DNA from: Paenibacillus melissococcoides
GTDB taxonomy: Bacteria; Bacillota; Bacilli; Paenibacillales; Paenibacillaceae
DNA length: 64,000 nt
Reading direction: 5' to 3'
Assembly: GCA_944800085.1 (NCBI GenBank)
Contig: CALYLO010000003.1
Location: 496,001 to 560,000 of the forward strand
How positions within the stretch are numbered: the first letter of the stretch is position 1; each line of letters starts with the position of its first letter. A model generated the notes under the pieces. That model did no database searches. It saw only the letters and a list, made by a program, of their open reading frames with translations, and was not told the DNA's origin. Shown in pieces: positions 8,347 to 17,240 of the stretch. Both the position numbers and the translations under genes were made by a program.

Positions 8347-9675
8347 ATGAGGGCAGTCGACATCATTCACAAAAAAAGGGAAGGTCACGAGCTGACCGCC
8401 GAAGAGATTCGTTTTCTCATTCAGGGCTACAGCAGCGGCGAGGTGCCGGATTATCAGATCGCCGCTTGGGCGATGGCTGTTTATTTCCAAGGCATGACGG
8501 CGAGCGAGACGGCGAGCCTCACGCTGGAGATGGCGCGTTCGGGCGATCAGATCGACCTGAGCTCGATCAGCGGCATCAAGGTAGACAAGCATTCCACAGG
8601 CGGCGTCGGGGATAAGACATCCTTAATTCTCGCGCCGCTCGTCGCCGCGGCGGGGGTGCCTGTCGCGAAGATGTCCGGGCGCGGTCTGGGCCATACGGGC
8701 GGAACGATTGACAAGCTGGAGTCGATTCCAGGCTTCCAGGTCGAATTGGAGCGGGAGCAATTTTTCAAGCAGGTGAACGAGATTGGCGTCTCTCTAATCG
8801 GGCAGACGGGCAATATTACCCCGGCGGATAAAAAGCTGTACGCTCTGCGCGACGTGACGGCCACGGTCGAATCGATCCCGCTCATTGCCAGCTCTGTTAT
8901 GAGCAAGAAGATTGCGGCCGGTGCCGACGCCATCGTGCTCGATGTGAAGACGGGAAGCGGCGCTTTCATGAAGACGCTGGATGACTCGATTGCCCTCGCG
9001 AAGGCGATGGTCGATATCGGCACGGATACGGGACGGCAGACGATTGCGGTCATCTCGGATATGGATCAGCCGCTCGGCCATCTTATCGGCAATTCACTAG
9101 AAGTAGAGGAAGCGATACAGACGCTGCGGGGGGAAGGTCCGCGCGACTTGCATCGTCTCTGCATCATGCTGGGCGCCCATATGCTCGTGCTGGGCGGGGT
9201 CGCCCGCGATGCGGCTGAAGCGGAAGCGCGTCTGGAGCAATTGATTGCGGACGGGTCGGCGCTTGAGAAGCTGAAGGAGCTCATTGCGGCCCAGGGCGGA
9301 GACGCGTCGGTCGTGGATCATCCGGAGCGGCTGCCGCATGCCCGGGAACGCTTCGAGGTGAAGGCGGAAGCCGGCGGCACGGTAGCGGCCATTCAAGCCG
9401 AAGAGATCGGCATTGCCGCGATGCTGCTCGGAGCCGGAAGGGAGACGAAGGAGTCCGTGATCGATCTGAGTGTCGGCATCGATCTCCGCGCCAAGGTGGG
9501 AGATGCCGTGAATGCAGGCGACGTGCTGGCCGTGCTTCATGTCAACGATGCTTCGCGTCTGCAGGAAGCGGCGCAGAAAATTATCCATGCCTACCGGATT
9601 ACTTCCGAAGCGCAAGCGGCGGCGCCGCTCGTCTACGCCATCGTCACGAAGGACGGCGTCGAAAGATTCGTCTGA
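8347..9675 (+). CDS. pdp: Pyrimidine-nucleoside phosphorylase
   Basis: The enzyme phosphorolyses uridine and thymidine for pyrimidine salvage. The 442-residue length and the segment [19 protein letters not shown] with [13 protein letters not shown] (about residues 78-123) are the family signature and phosphate site. The helical lobe, glycosyltransferase-like domain and C-terminal domain follow in standard order. GTTAGGAGGAG precedes the ATG. It probably shares a transcript with the purine enzyme upstream and ends at the strong terminator at 9744. Thymidine phosphorylase DeoA is a close relative, but Bacillales enzymes of this type are usually dual-specificity Pdp. Confidence 0.92.
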   Translation: MRAVDIIHKKREGHELTAEEIRFLIQGYSSGEVPDYQIAAWAMAVYFQGMTASETASLTLEMARSGDQIDLSSISGIKVDKHSTGGVGDKTSLILAPLVAAAGVPVAKMSGRGLGHTGGTIDKLESIPGFQVELEREQFFKQVNEIGVSLIGQTGNITPADKKLYALRDVTATVESIPLIASSVMSKKIAAGADAIVLDVKTGSGAFMKTLDDSIALAKAMVDIGTDTGRQTIAVISDMDQPLGHLIGNSLEVEEAIQTLRGEGPRDLHRLCIMLGAHMLVLGGVARDAAEAEARLEQLIADGSALEKLKELIAAQGGDASVVDHPERLPHARERFEVKAEAGGTVAAIQAEEIGIAAMLLGAGRETKESVIDLSVGIDLRAKVGDAVNAGDVLAVLHVNDASRLQEAAQKIIHAYRITSEAQAAAPLVYAIVTKDGVERFV

Positions 9676-9743
9676 CAGAGACATGCCTTGACAATTCCAT
9701 AAAAAGCCGTTCGTTCCCTCAACGGCAATCCATGAGGGTTACC

Positions 9744-9783
9744 GTTTCTAGCGAAACTTTTCGTTTTGCTAGAAACTTTTTTT
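9744..9783 (+). terminator. Rho-independent terminator after pdp
   Basis: GTTTCTAGC-GAAAC pairs with GTTTT-GCTAGAAAC around a TTTTC loop, followed by seven or more T. It separates the salvage genes from dacF and the sporulation operon. Confidence 0.85.
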
Positions 9784-9903
9784 ATGTCCGGAAAGAGGTG
9801 GAATATTTTGCTTGCATTCAGACAAGACTGAAACTAAGCACATCTGGCAGAGGATTGACTCGTCCATTCTGTTGTGCACAACTCTTGTAGGAGGGGAACT
9901 GCT

Positions 9904-11133
9904 TTGAAGAATAGGCTATATAGAGTGGCATGTTCCGCATTGCTTAGCGCCAGCCTGATGACAACCGGCGCCGCTGCAGCGTTCGCCGACGTGCCGCCAT
10001 GGACCGGAACGGAAGAGCCTAGTCAGGCCACTTCATCAACGGGCGCAGCAGAAGTGAAGCTAGCGGAACATGCACGCTCGGCCATCCTGATGGATGCGGA
10101 TACGGGTACCGTCATTTTCGAGAAAAACAGCCATGATCGGCTCCCGCCGGCCAGCATTACGAAAATCATGACGATGCTGCTTGTGATGGAAGCGATAGAT
10201 CAAGGCAAGCTGAAGCCGACGGATAAAGTGACGACGAGCGAGTATGCGGCATCAATGGGTGGCTCTCAAATCTTCCTCGAGCCCGGGGAAGAAATGACGG
10301 TCGATGAAATGATGAAAGGTATTGCAATGGCTTCAGGGAACGATGCTTCGGTCGCCATGTCGGAGAAGGTGGCGGGATCGGAACAAGCATTCGTGCAGAT
10401 GATGAATGAGAAGGCCAAAGAACTCGGCATGAAGGATACCCACTTCGAGAACAGCAACGGTCTTCCTGCGGAAAATCATTATACATCCGCGTATGACATC
10501 GCTCTGATGTCTAAAGCCTTGCTTCAATACCCGGACGTCACGAAATATACGGGGGCTTACGAAGATTACTTGCGCCAAAACACCGCTAAAAAGTTCTGGC
10601 TTGTCAACACGAACAAGCTGGTCCGGTTCTACCAGGGGGCGGATGGGCTCAAAACGGGGTATACCTCGGAAGCGAAGTTTTGCTTGTCTGCCTCGGCTAA
10701 GCGGGACAATTTGCGCGTTATCGCGGTCGTGCTTGGCGAGCCGAATACGAAGACGCGCAATGCGGAAGTGACGCAAATGTTCGATTACGCATTTGCCCAA
10801 TACATGAACGTCCCGATTCTGAAGAAGGGTGATGCCATTGGCAGCATCCGGGTAGAAAAAGGGATGGTCGAGTCGCTTGATCTGGTGGCCCAGCGCCCTT
10901 ACCATGTGTTGCTCAAAAAGGGCGGTTCCAAGGATAACGTCCATTTCAAGCTGGAGTCGCCGGAATCCATCAAAGCGCCGATCGAGAAGGGCCAGTCGCT
11001 TGGCAAGATTATCGTGTATCAGGGGGATAAAGCGATCCGCGAATACCCTGTCGAAGCAACCGAGTCTATAGCGAAAGCCGGCTGGTGGACGCTGTTCAAA
11101 CGGACGTGCGGAAAGTTGTTTTTTGTCAAATAA
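9904..11133 (+). CDS. dacF: D-alanyl-D-alanine carboxypeptidase DacF (penicillin-binding protein)
   Basis: A secreted, membrane-associated DD-carboxypeptidase of about 409 residues that trims stem peptides; in B. subtilis it is made in the forespore and affects cortex cross-linking. A TTG start at 9904 is chosen because TAGGAGGGG lies just upstream and it begins a clear signal peptide (LLSASLMTTGAAAAFA). The SxxK site is S84-K87 (SITK), SGN is 144-146 and KTG is 250-252. A C-terminal beta domain and amphipathic end complete the family pattern. It precedes spoIIAA exactly as in B. subtilis, where dacF is cotranscribed with spoIIA late in forespore development. Confidence 0.93.
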   Translation: MKNRLYRVACSALLSASLMTTGAAAAFADVPPWTGTEEPSQATSSTGAAEVKLAEHARSAILMDADTGTVIFEKNSHDRLPPASITKIMTMLLVMEAIDQGKLKPTDKVTTSEYAASMGGSQIFLEPGEEMTVDEMMKGIAMASGNDASVAMSEKVAGSEQAFVQMMNEKAKELGMKDTHFENSNGLPAENHYTSAYDIALMSKALLQYPDVTKYTGAYEDYLRQNTAKKFWLVNTNKLVRFYQGADGLKTGYTSEAKFCLSASAKRDNLRVIAVVLGEPNTKTRNAEVTQMFDYAFAQYMNVPILKKGDAIGSIRVEKGMVESLDLVAQRPYHVLLKKGGSKDNVHFKLESPESIKAPIEKGQSLGKIIVYQGDKAIREYPVEATESIAKAGWWTLFKRTCGKLFFVK

Positions 11134-11162
11134 CAGCATGCTTCTTCTAGTTTTGTCGCCAG

Positions 11163-11192
11163 GCAGGAATTGGGTTTGGCGGTGACGAATGG
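11163..11192 (+). promoter_or_regulatory. Candidate sigma-H promoter for the spoIIA operon
   Basis: GCAGGAATT at 11163-11171 matches the sigma-H -35 consensus RnAGGAwWW, and GACGAATGG at 11184-11192 matches the RnnGAAT core of the -10, with a 12-base spacer. It lies 31 bases before spoIIAA, where B. subtilis also has its sigma-H promoter. Confidence 0.8.
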
Positions 11193-11222
11193 TATCGGCA
11201 ACATGGGAGGAGAGTGATTCGC

Positions 11223-11576
11223 ATGAACTTGCAGGTGGAATTGGAACACCGGCGCAATGTACTGATCACCCGTCTGAGGGGAGAGCTGGATCATCATACA
11301 TCGGAAATTGTACGCATGCAGTTGGATGAAGCGATTCAGCGCGGACAGGTGAACCATGTGGTGTTGAGCTTGAGCGAATTGACCTTCATGGACAGTTCCG
11401 GTCTGGGGGTCATTCTCGGCAGATACAAGCAGATTAAGGGCAGAGGCGGAAAAATGGCCGTCTGTGATCTGAACCCTGCCGTACGGCGGTTGTTCGAGCT
11501 GTCTGGCTTGTTCAAAATCATGCATGTCTACGATAACGAGCGCCAGGCGCTCCTTGGATTGGAGGACGTATCATGA
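11223..11576 (+). CDS. spoIIAA: Anti-anti-sigma factor SpoIIAA
   Basis: SpoIIAA releases sigma-F by binding SpoIIAB once dephosphorylated by SpoIIE in the forespore. The 117-residue STAS-domain protein equals the B. subtilis length, and the phosphorylated serine is S58 in [12 protein letters not shown] 11223 follows GGGAGGAGA by about nine bases; a GTG at 11214 is too close to that site. The stop overlaps the spoIIAB start by ATGA, ensuring coupled synthesis. Confidence 0.97.
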   Translation: MNLQVELEHRRNVLITRLRGELDHHTSEIVRMQLDEAIQRGQVNHVVLSLSELTFMDSSGLGVILGRYKQIKGRGGKMAVCDLNPAVRRLFELSGLFKIMHVYDNERQALLGLEDVS

Positions 11577-12022
11577 GTGGACATTCGAACAAAATGTCAT
11601 TGGAATTTTCCAGCCGCTCGGAAAATGAAGCCTTCGCCCGCGTCGCCGTGGCGGCCTTCGTTGCGCAGTTGGATCCGACCCTGGAAGAGCTGACGGATTT
11701 GAAAACCGTAATTTCCGAGGCGGTGACGAACAGCATCATTCATGGATATGACAATAATCCGGAAGGCATCGTATCGATTACGGCGGAGATTGAGGGCGAC
11801 CAAATTATGTTGACGGTCACCGACCGGGGGCGTGGCATTGAAGACGTCGAACTGGCCAGGCAGCCGCTGTTTACATCCAAGCCGGACATGGAACGCTCGG
11901 GCATGGGCTTCACCATTATGGAGAACTTCATGGATGAATTTGAAGTGACAACCGAATTGGGCGCCGGTACCACCATCCGCATGAAAAAGCGGATCGAATC
12001 CAAAAAAGCGCTCTACAATTAG
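11573..12022 (+). CDS. spoIIAB: Anti-sigma F factor and SpoIIAA kinase SpoIIAB
   Basis: SpoIIAB holds sigma-F inactive and phosphorylates SpoIIAA. The GHKL ATPase fold is clear: N box [14 protein letters not shown] (about residues 43-56), G1 box DRGRGI and G2 region [14 protein letters not shown]. At 149 residues it is close to the B. subtilis protein. It lies between spoIIAA (overlapping by 4 bases) and sigF (11-base gap), the invariant spoIIA arrangement. Confidence 0.97.
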   Translation: MSGHSNKMSLEFSSRSENEAFARVAVAAFVAQLDPTLEELTDLKTVISEAVTNSIIHGYDNNPEGIVSITAEIEGDQIMLTVTDRGRGIEDVELARQPLFTSKPDMERSGMGFTIMENFMDEFEVTTELGAGTTIRMKKRIESKKALYN

Positions 12023-12033
12023 GGGTTGAAGCC

Positions 12034-12789
12034 ATGAAAGCTGATGTGAAGCAATCGTCGCAAAGTTATTTGGACGACGCAGAAGTAAAACGTCTGATAG
12101 CGCTGAGCCAAGCGGGTGACGCCGTGGCTCGCGAAACGCTGGTCAATTGCAACATCCGGCTTGTATGGTCGGTCGTGCAGCGCTTTATCAACCGCGGCTA
12201 CGAACCGGATGATTTGTTCCAAATCGGCTGCATCGGCTTGCTCAAATCGGTCGACAAATTCGATTTGACCTATGATGTCAAATTCTCCACCTATGCCGTG
12301 CCGATGATTATCGGAGAAATTCAGCGCTTCCTGCGCGATGACGGTACGATCAAAGTGAGCCGTTCCTTGAAGGAAATGGCGAACAAGGTCCGCAAAATGA
12401 AGGACGAGCTCTCGAAGCGGCTCGATCGTCTGCCTACGATTAAGGAAGTCGCGGACGAATTGGGCATTTCGCCGGAGGATGTTGTCTTCGCCCAGGAGGC
12501 GAACAAGCCGCCGAGCTCGATTCACGAGACCGTCTTCGAGAACGACGGGGACCCGATCACCTTGATGGATCAGATCGCGGATGATTCCCAGGACCGCTGG
12601 TTCGACAAGCTGGCGCTGAATGAAGCGATTGAAGGCTTAAGCGAACGGGAACGGCTTATCGTCTATCTGCGCTACTACCGCGACCAGACGCAGTCGGAGG
12701 TAGCTGGCCGGCTCGGCATCTCCCAGGTGCAGGTATCCCGGCTGGAGAAAAAAATATTGCAGTCCATCAAGGCGCAAATTGCACAATAA
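12034..12789 (+). CDS. sigF: RNA polymerase sporulation sigma factor SigF
   Basis: Sigma-F starts the forespore programme after asymmetric division. Region 2 (GCIGLLKSVDKFDLTYDVKF then STYAVPMIIGEIQRFLRDDG), region 3 (LPTIKEVADELGISPEDV) and the region 4 helix-turn-helix (LGISQVQVSRLEKKIL) are complete in 251 residues. It is the last gene of the spoIIA operon and is followed at once by a terminator. In B. subtilis the next genes are spoVAA-AF; here an untranslated kilobase follows. Confidence 0.97.
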   Translation: MKADVKQSSQSYLDDAEVKRLIALSQAGDAVARETLVNCNIRLVWSVVQRFINRGYEPDDLFQIGCIGLLKSVDKFDLTYDVKFSTYAVPMIIGEIQRFLRDDGTIKVSRSLKEMANKVRKMKDELSKRLDRLPTIKEVADELGISPEDVVFAQEANKPPSSIHETVFENDGDPITLMDQIADDSQDRWFDKLALNEAIEGLSERERLIVYLRYYRDQTQSEVAGRLGISQVQVSRLEKKILQSIKAQIAQ

Positions 12790-12793
12790 AGCG

Positions 12794-12826
12794 GACACCG
12801 CAAGGAGTATTCCTGCGGTGTCTTTT
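12794..12826 (+). terminator. Terminator of the spoIIA operon
   Basis: GACACCGCA pairs with TGCGGTGTC, extended by GGA/TCC after a one-base bulge, then TTTTA. It begins five bases after the sigF stop. Confidence 0.8.
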
Positions 12827-13065
12827 ATATGTTGGCGTGTCAGTGTCAGGAGGACGTAAGATGTTCATATTTTATCTGGGAAAGGGAGTGGAGTAGCGGG
12901 GCAAGCCCTTGCCAACATTATCCCATTAGTTCAGGGGTATGATTTCAGTCGTCCGCAAAGCTTGAATCGACAGATCTGAGAGGGTCTGTTTCATGGTCCA
13001 CGCTATAAGGTTGTAATGCGTTTGGATTATTGCGCTGATATCGATGGAGGCAACTGATTAACTGA

Positions 13066-13254
13066 CGCCCGCCGATACCCGCCGAAACTGGCCAATATCG
13101 CCAAGACTCGTCAATACTCGCCGAAACTCGCCGAAACTCGCCGAAACTCGCCAAGACTCGGTGATACTCGCAGTACTCACTGATACTCACTGCTACTCAC
13201 TGCTACTCAATGAAACTCGGAAATACTTACTGACACTCCTCGATACTCGCTGAT
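13066..13254. repeat. Degenerate 10-bp tandem repeat array, about 18 units
   Basis: The pentamer ACTCG or a close variant recurs every 10 bases (one 9-base step near 13171-13179) from about 13066 to 13254. Central units read CCGAAACTCG three times in a row at 13121-13150; later units drift to CTGATACTCA and CTGCTACTCA. The period is close to one DNA turn and is not a multiple of three, so the array is not protein-coding. Confidence 0.88.
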
Positions 13255-13452
13255 GCCGGTTGTTCCGTCGGATGCTCTGTTATTGCCATAAGTTCAAAAC
13301 GTTAGATGTTCGTACATATGTCGAATGGGGTGTGAAGTGTTGAGCAGCCCTTTAGATCATTCTCCCGTTAGCTCAGAGTCCGCACTCTGCTCTCAGCAAA
13401 GACCGGTACATAGCTCTGAAAGGCCCTGGAAAGGCCCTGCCCCATGACTGGC

Positions 13453-13634
13453 CTGAATTATCGGGATAATGCCCATAAGCCCCTGCAGAAATGCCGACCC
13501 GCTCTGATTGAACGGGATAGTGGTCATAAGGGAGCGGTTAGCATGTCGTTCTGCCATGACTGAACGGGATAGTGCTCGTAAGGACTACTTACATGCCGAC
13601 CTACTCTGACGGAATGGGATAACGTTCATAAGGC
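13453..13634. repeat. Four-unit imperfect tandem repeat, about 51 bp per unit
   Basis: The core CTGA-n(3-7)-GGGATAnTG-n(2)-C-n-TAAG recurs with GGGAT at 13463, 13514, 13566 and 13616, giving spacings of 51, 52 and 50. A second shared block near ATGCCGACC occurs in units 1 and 3. An inverted partial copy (17 of 20 bases against unit 1) lies at 12916-12935 on the far side of the 10-bp array. Confidence 0.82.
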
Positions 13635-13800
13635 AATACGGCCCCATATGATCCGCAACCATCCTTGCTGACCGAAGGGGGAGTGGCGAAAAGGCTTCGG
13701 AGAGGATAACGGCTATCCAATGAATAGTCCGATTGGAGGCTGGGGGCGGGCCGAGCTAAGCAAGGGAACCGATGCAAATGTTTCCTACCCGGTTCTTTCC

Positions 13801-13829
13801 TCATAATGCAAAGGAACTCAACCATACTA
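13801..13829 (+). promoter_or_regulatory. Candidate sigma-G promoter for spoVAF
   Basis: TCATA at 13801-13805 fits four of five positions of the forespore -35 element, and CATACTA at 13823-13829 is a perfect sigma-G -10, with a 17-base spacer. It is 40 bases before the spoVAF start. An own forespore promoter would explain how spoVAF is expressed apart from a spoVA operon. Confidence 0.65.
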
Positions 13830-13868
13830 AAGAGTACATATCAACATGGCGACAGGAGGTTTTTTGCG

Positions 13869-15623
13869 ATGAGGGAGCAGCAGACGCATGAGTCGGCTCA
13901 GACGGAAGGGGAGCTGCAGCCTCCGCGTTCCGCGGACGATTCGCATGAATGCGAAGCTCGGAATCATAAGCAGCAGCGCGACATGGCGAATGCAGGCCAG
14001 CAGAGCGGACCCGGACAGAAAGGTAAAGGCAATAAGGGCGGGAAAGCAAAAGCGGGGGCAGGCGACAGCGTTCGGGGGCCGGTCGAAGTCTCGAATACGA
14101 TTGAAGAGGCAATCGCGTATTGGAATTGCGATGACGATATTCCGAAAAGGCTGGAGGATACGAAGAAGACGTTAAAGGAGGTCGTCGGTTTTACCGATTC
14201 GTTTGATGTGATTTTTCGGGAAATGACATTCGGCGGGCGGCGTGTCGGCCTCTTTTATTTGAATGGATTTGCCAAGGATGAGGTTATGACGATCATTTTG
14301 ACGCGTCTTACCTTCCTGGAAAAAAAATCGCTGACCCCGAATGCGCTTAAGGCATTTTTTGATTGCTATATCCCGCATATTCAGGTGGAAAAGGTAGACA
14401 GGCTTAGCGAAGTAATCAATAAGGTGCTCGCTGGCGGCAGCGCCTTCTTCATCGAGCATGAGTCGGAAGCGATTGTTACGGATGTGAAGACGTTCCCGTC
14501 CCGGGGGCCGGAGGAGCCTTCACTGGAAAAGGTCGTGCGCGGGGCTCGCGACGGATTCACCGAGACGCTGCTCACGAACGTTACGCTGGTCCGGCGGCGG
14601 CTTCGCGATCCAGGCTTAAAATATGAGATCATACAGGTCGGAAGACGGACGCGAACCGACGTCTGCATTGCATATATTGATGATATCGTCGACATGACCC
14701 AGGTGGAAGCCGTCCGCAAAAAGATTAAGGCTGCCAATCTGGAAGGGCTGCCGCTCGCCGATAAGCAACTGGAGGAGGTTATTATCAACAAAGGCTGGAA
14801 TCCGTATCCGCTCGTGCGGTATTCCGAAAGGCCCGACGTGGTGGCGGCACAATTGCTTGACGGGAATGTCGTCATTTTCGTCGATACGTCGCCTTCCGTT
14901 ATGATGCTGCCGACGACGTTCTTCGATCTGTGCCAGCATGCCGAAGAGAACCGCCAGACGCCGTTCATGGGGACCTATATGCGATGGATTCGCTTCATCG
15001 GCATATTTGCGTCCTTGTTCCTGCTGCCGCTCTGGATGCTGATGGTGATCGAGCCCGGGATTAAGCCGCCGGCCCTGCAGATTATCGGTCCGCATACCAT
15101 GGCGAAGCTGCCTATCTTCCTGCAGTTTTTGCTGGCTGAAATCGGCATCGACCTAATGCGCATGGCGGCTGTCCATACGCCGTCCCCGCTGGCGATCGCC
15201 CTTAGTCTCGTGGCGGCGGTCATGGTTGGCGAGATTGCGGTGAAGACAGGCGTCTTTGTCAATGAGGTCATTTTGTATTTGGCTGTTACCGCAGTCGGGA
15301 TGTTCGCCACGCCTAGCTACGAGCTGTCACTCGCCAACCGGGTTGTCCGGCTCCTTTTGCTCGTGGCGGTAGCCTTATTCAAGGTGCCGGGACTGGTTAT
15401 CGGCATTACGCTGTTCATTCTATGGCTGTCGCTGAACCGCTCCTACAATTCGTCTTATCTGTGGCCGTTCATTCCTTTCAACGCGAAGGCGATGTTCAAC
15501 ATTCTGTTCCGGCAGCCGGTCCTGAACATGAAAACGCGGCCGAGCTTCAACAAGACGCGCGATAATACGAAGATGCCGCCGGATCGCTCTTCCGGCCGGG
15601 GTAACGGCGAGCTGCAGACGTAG
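13869..15623 (+). CDS. spoVAF: SpoVAF / GerA-family spore membrane protein
   Basis: This 584-residue protein belongs to the GerAA/SpoVAF family, inner spore membrane proteins involved in germination and ion or dipicolinate release. Residues 1-75 are a hydrophilic Gly/Lys/Gln-rich extension; the soluble domain follows to about 370, then four or five membrane spans (for example ASLFLLPLWMLMVI and LLLLVAVALFKVPGLVIGI). Conserved segments include YIDDIVDM, FVDTSPSVMMLPTTFFDL and PIFLQFLLAEIGIDLMR. ATG 13869 follows ACAGGAGG. Location between sigF and lysA, where the B. subtilis spoVA operon ends with spoVAF, favours SpoVAF over a GerA receptor subunit. Confidence 0.88.
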   Translation: MREQQTHESAQTEGELQPPRSADDSHECEARNHKQQRDMANAGQQSGPGQKGKGNKGGKAKAGAGDSVRGPVEVSNTIEEAIAYWNCDDDIPKRLEDTKKTLKEVVGFTDSFDVIFREMTFGGRRVGLFYLNGFAKDEVMTIILTRLTFLEKKSLTPNALKAFFDCYIPHIQVEKVDRLSEVINKVLAGGSAFFIEHESEAIVTDVKTFPSRGPEEPSLEKVVRGARDGFTETLLTNVTLVRRRLRDPGLKYEIIQVGRRTRTDVCIAYIDDIVDMTQVEAVRKKIKAANLEGLPLADKQLEEVIINKGWNPYPLVRYSERPDVVAAQLLDGNVVIFVDTSPSVMMLPTTFFDLCQHAEENRQTPFMGTYMRWIRFIGIFASLFLLPLWMLMVIEPGIKPPALQIIGPHTMAKLPIFLQFLLAEIGIDLMRMAAVHTPSPLAIALSLVAAVMVGEIAVKTGVFVNEVILYLAVTAVGMFATPSYELSLANRVVRLLLLVAVALFKVPGLVIGITLFILWLSLNRSYNSSYLWPFIPFNAKAMFNILFRQPVLNMKTRPSFNKTRDNTKMPPDRSSGRGNGELQT

Positions 15624-15776
15624 AGAATGACACGGTGTCGCGATAAAGCTATAATTGCAAACGTTATGTACAAAAGTCCATTCTTCCATATAGAATGGAC
15701 TGGTATACTCGATGTAATATTTTTCATGGTGCTGGGAGATCCAGTGTATGGATGAGGAAATGGGGAGAATAGAACG

Positions 15777-17117
15777 ATGCACTTACATGGAACAAGTACA
15801 ATCAATGAATCCGGCCGCCTCGAAATCGGCGGCTGCGATGTGACCACCTTGAAAAACCAGTTCGGAACACCGTTGTACATCATGGACGAGGCGCTCATTC
15901 GTACCCGCTCCCGCGAATATATGGAAGCGTTTCGCGAATCGGGCCTGAACTTCCAGGTTGCCTACGCGAGCAAGGCGTTCTGCGTGATGGCGATGTGCCG
16001 CATCGCGGACGAGGAAGGCTTGTCCCTTGATGTCGTATCTGAAGGGGAACTGCATACGGCGCTGCAGGCAGGCTTTCCTGCCGAACGGATCCATTTTCAC
16101 GGCAACAACAAGACGCCGGCCGAGATCGAGATGGCGCTTGATGCCGGCATCGGATGCTTCGTCGTGGACAGCTTCGCCGAGCTGCACCTGCTGAATGCGC
16201 TCGCCAAAATGCGGCGCCAGCAAGTATCGGTGCTCCTGCGCGTTACGCCCGGCGTCGAAGCGCATACCCATGAATATATCTCGACCGGGCAGACGGATTC
16301 CAAGTTCGGCTTCGATATCGGAAACGGAACGGCGTTCCAGGCCATCGCGCAAGCATCCGATGCGGAAGGCTTGCATCTGCTCGGGATTCACTCCCATATC
16401 GGATCGCAGATTTTCGAGACGGAAGGATTCCAGATGGCGGTACAGCGCGTCGCGGAGTTCGCGGCCAACGTGCTCAGCCAGATGAATGTCGTCTTCCGCG
16501 TCGTGAATCTGGGCGGCGGCTTCGGCATTCGCTATGTTGAAGGCGATACGCCGCTGGCTGTCCGGGATTACGTGAAGGCGATAACGGAAGCGGTGCGCAC
16601 GCACTTCGGGCCGATCTACAGCGAATTGCCTGAGATTTGGGTCGAGCCGGGCCGCAGCATCGTCGGGGAAGCCGGCACGACACTCTACACCATCGGTTCG
16701 ATTAAGGATATCCCCGGGGTTCGGAAGTATGTTGCCGTCGATGGGGGCATGACAGACAATCCGCGTCCGGCGTTGTATGAATCGAAATATGAGGCGATCG
16801 TGGCCAACCGTGCGAAGGATGCGGCCGATGAAGTGGTCTCGATTGCGGGCAAATGCTGCGAGAGCGGCGATATGCTCATCTGGGATGTGGCGCTGCCATC
16901 CGTAACGGCTGGAGATCTGCTGGCCGTCTCTTGCACCGGCGCTTATAACTATTCGATGGCAAGCAATTATAACCGGATTCCCCGCCCGGCTGTTGTCTTT
17001 GTCCGGGAGGGCGAAGCCGATCTGGTCGTCCGCCGCGAAACGCATGAAGATATTGTCCGCTGCGATCTGATTCCGGCACGAATGGAAAAACGCGAATCGC
17101 AGCCGCTTGGCCGATAA
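15777..17117 (+). CDS. lysA: Diaminopimelate decarboxylase
   Basis: LysA makes L-lysine from meso-diaminopimelate with pyridoxal phosphate. The PLP lysine is in VAYASKAFC (about residue 65), with HSHIGSQIFE, the glycine-rich VVNLGGGFGIRY, and the substrate-side GAYNYSMASNYNR near the C-terminus. The 446-residue length is normal. It follows spoVAF and precedes ppiB, the B. subtilis order. A strong terminator begins just after its stop. Confidence 0.95.
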   Translation: MHLHGTSTINESGRLEIGGCDVTTLKNQFGTPLYIMDEALIRTRSREYMEAFRESGLNFQVAYASKAFCVMAMCRIADEEGLSLDVVSEGELHTALQAGFPAERIHFHGNNKTPAEIEMALDAGIGCFVVDSFAELHLLNALAKMRRQQVSVLLRVTPGVEAHTHEYISTGQTDSKFGFDIGNGTAFQAIAQASDAEGLHLLGIHSHIGSQIFETEGFQMAVQRVAEFAANVLSQMNVVFRVVNLGGGFGIRYVEGDTPLAVRDYVKAITEAVRTHFGPIYSELPEIWVEPGRSIVGEAGTTLYTIGSIKDIPGVRKYVAVDGGMTDNPRPALYESKYEAIVANRAKDAADEVVSIAGKCCESGDMLIWDVALPSVTAGDLLAVSCTGAYNYSMASNYNRIPRPAVVFVREGEADLVVRRETHEDIVRCDLIPARMEKRESQPLGR

Positions 17118-17120
17118 ATT

Positions 17121-17171
17121 CCGCGCCCCGCATTCGCCTGCAATTGGGCGGAGCGGGGCGGTTTTCTTTTT
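17121..17171 (+). terminator. Terminator after lysA
   Basis: CGCCCCGC pairs with GCGGGGCG and an inner CGCC with GGCG, followed by GTTTTCTTTTT. It begins three bases after the stop codon. Confidence 0.85.
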
Positions 17172-17240
17172 GCGCCGAAATCACGTATAATCGTTATCGA
17201 TAGTCATCCCACAACGAGATATGAGAGGAGTTCATACATA

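Larger units (their letters stand above)
12827..13800. other. Gene-free spacer of about 1 kb after sigF
   Basis: No convincing gene lies here on either strand. The stretch holds a short inverted copy of a repeat unit (12916-12935), a roughly 190-base array of 10-base units (13066-13254) and a four-unit array of about 51 bases (13453-13634). An 11-codon frame behind AGGAGG at 12861-12896 has no recognisable product. B. subtilis carries spoVAA-AE at this place; I see no trace of them. Confidence 0.75.

Noticed and set aside
12861..12896. 11-codon frame with a strong AGGAGG site after sigF
   Set aside because: Too short to judge and without any known leader-peptide context; it may be a relic of a lost gene start.
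12945..13190. 81-codon minus-strand frame in the spacer after sigF
   Set aside because: It is only a translation of the 10-base repeat array, whose period is not a multiple of three.
13453..13634. Resemblance of the 51-base units to a CRISPR array
   Set aside because: Units are imperfect, there are no constant repeats alternating with unique spacers, only four copies, and no cas genes are nearby.
15783..17045. 420-codon minus-strand frame over lysA
   Set aside because: Antisense shadow of lysA with no motif or start signal.
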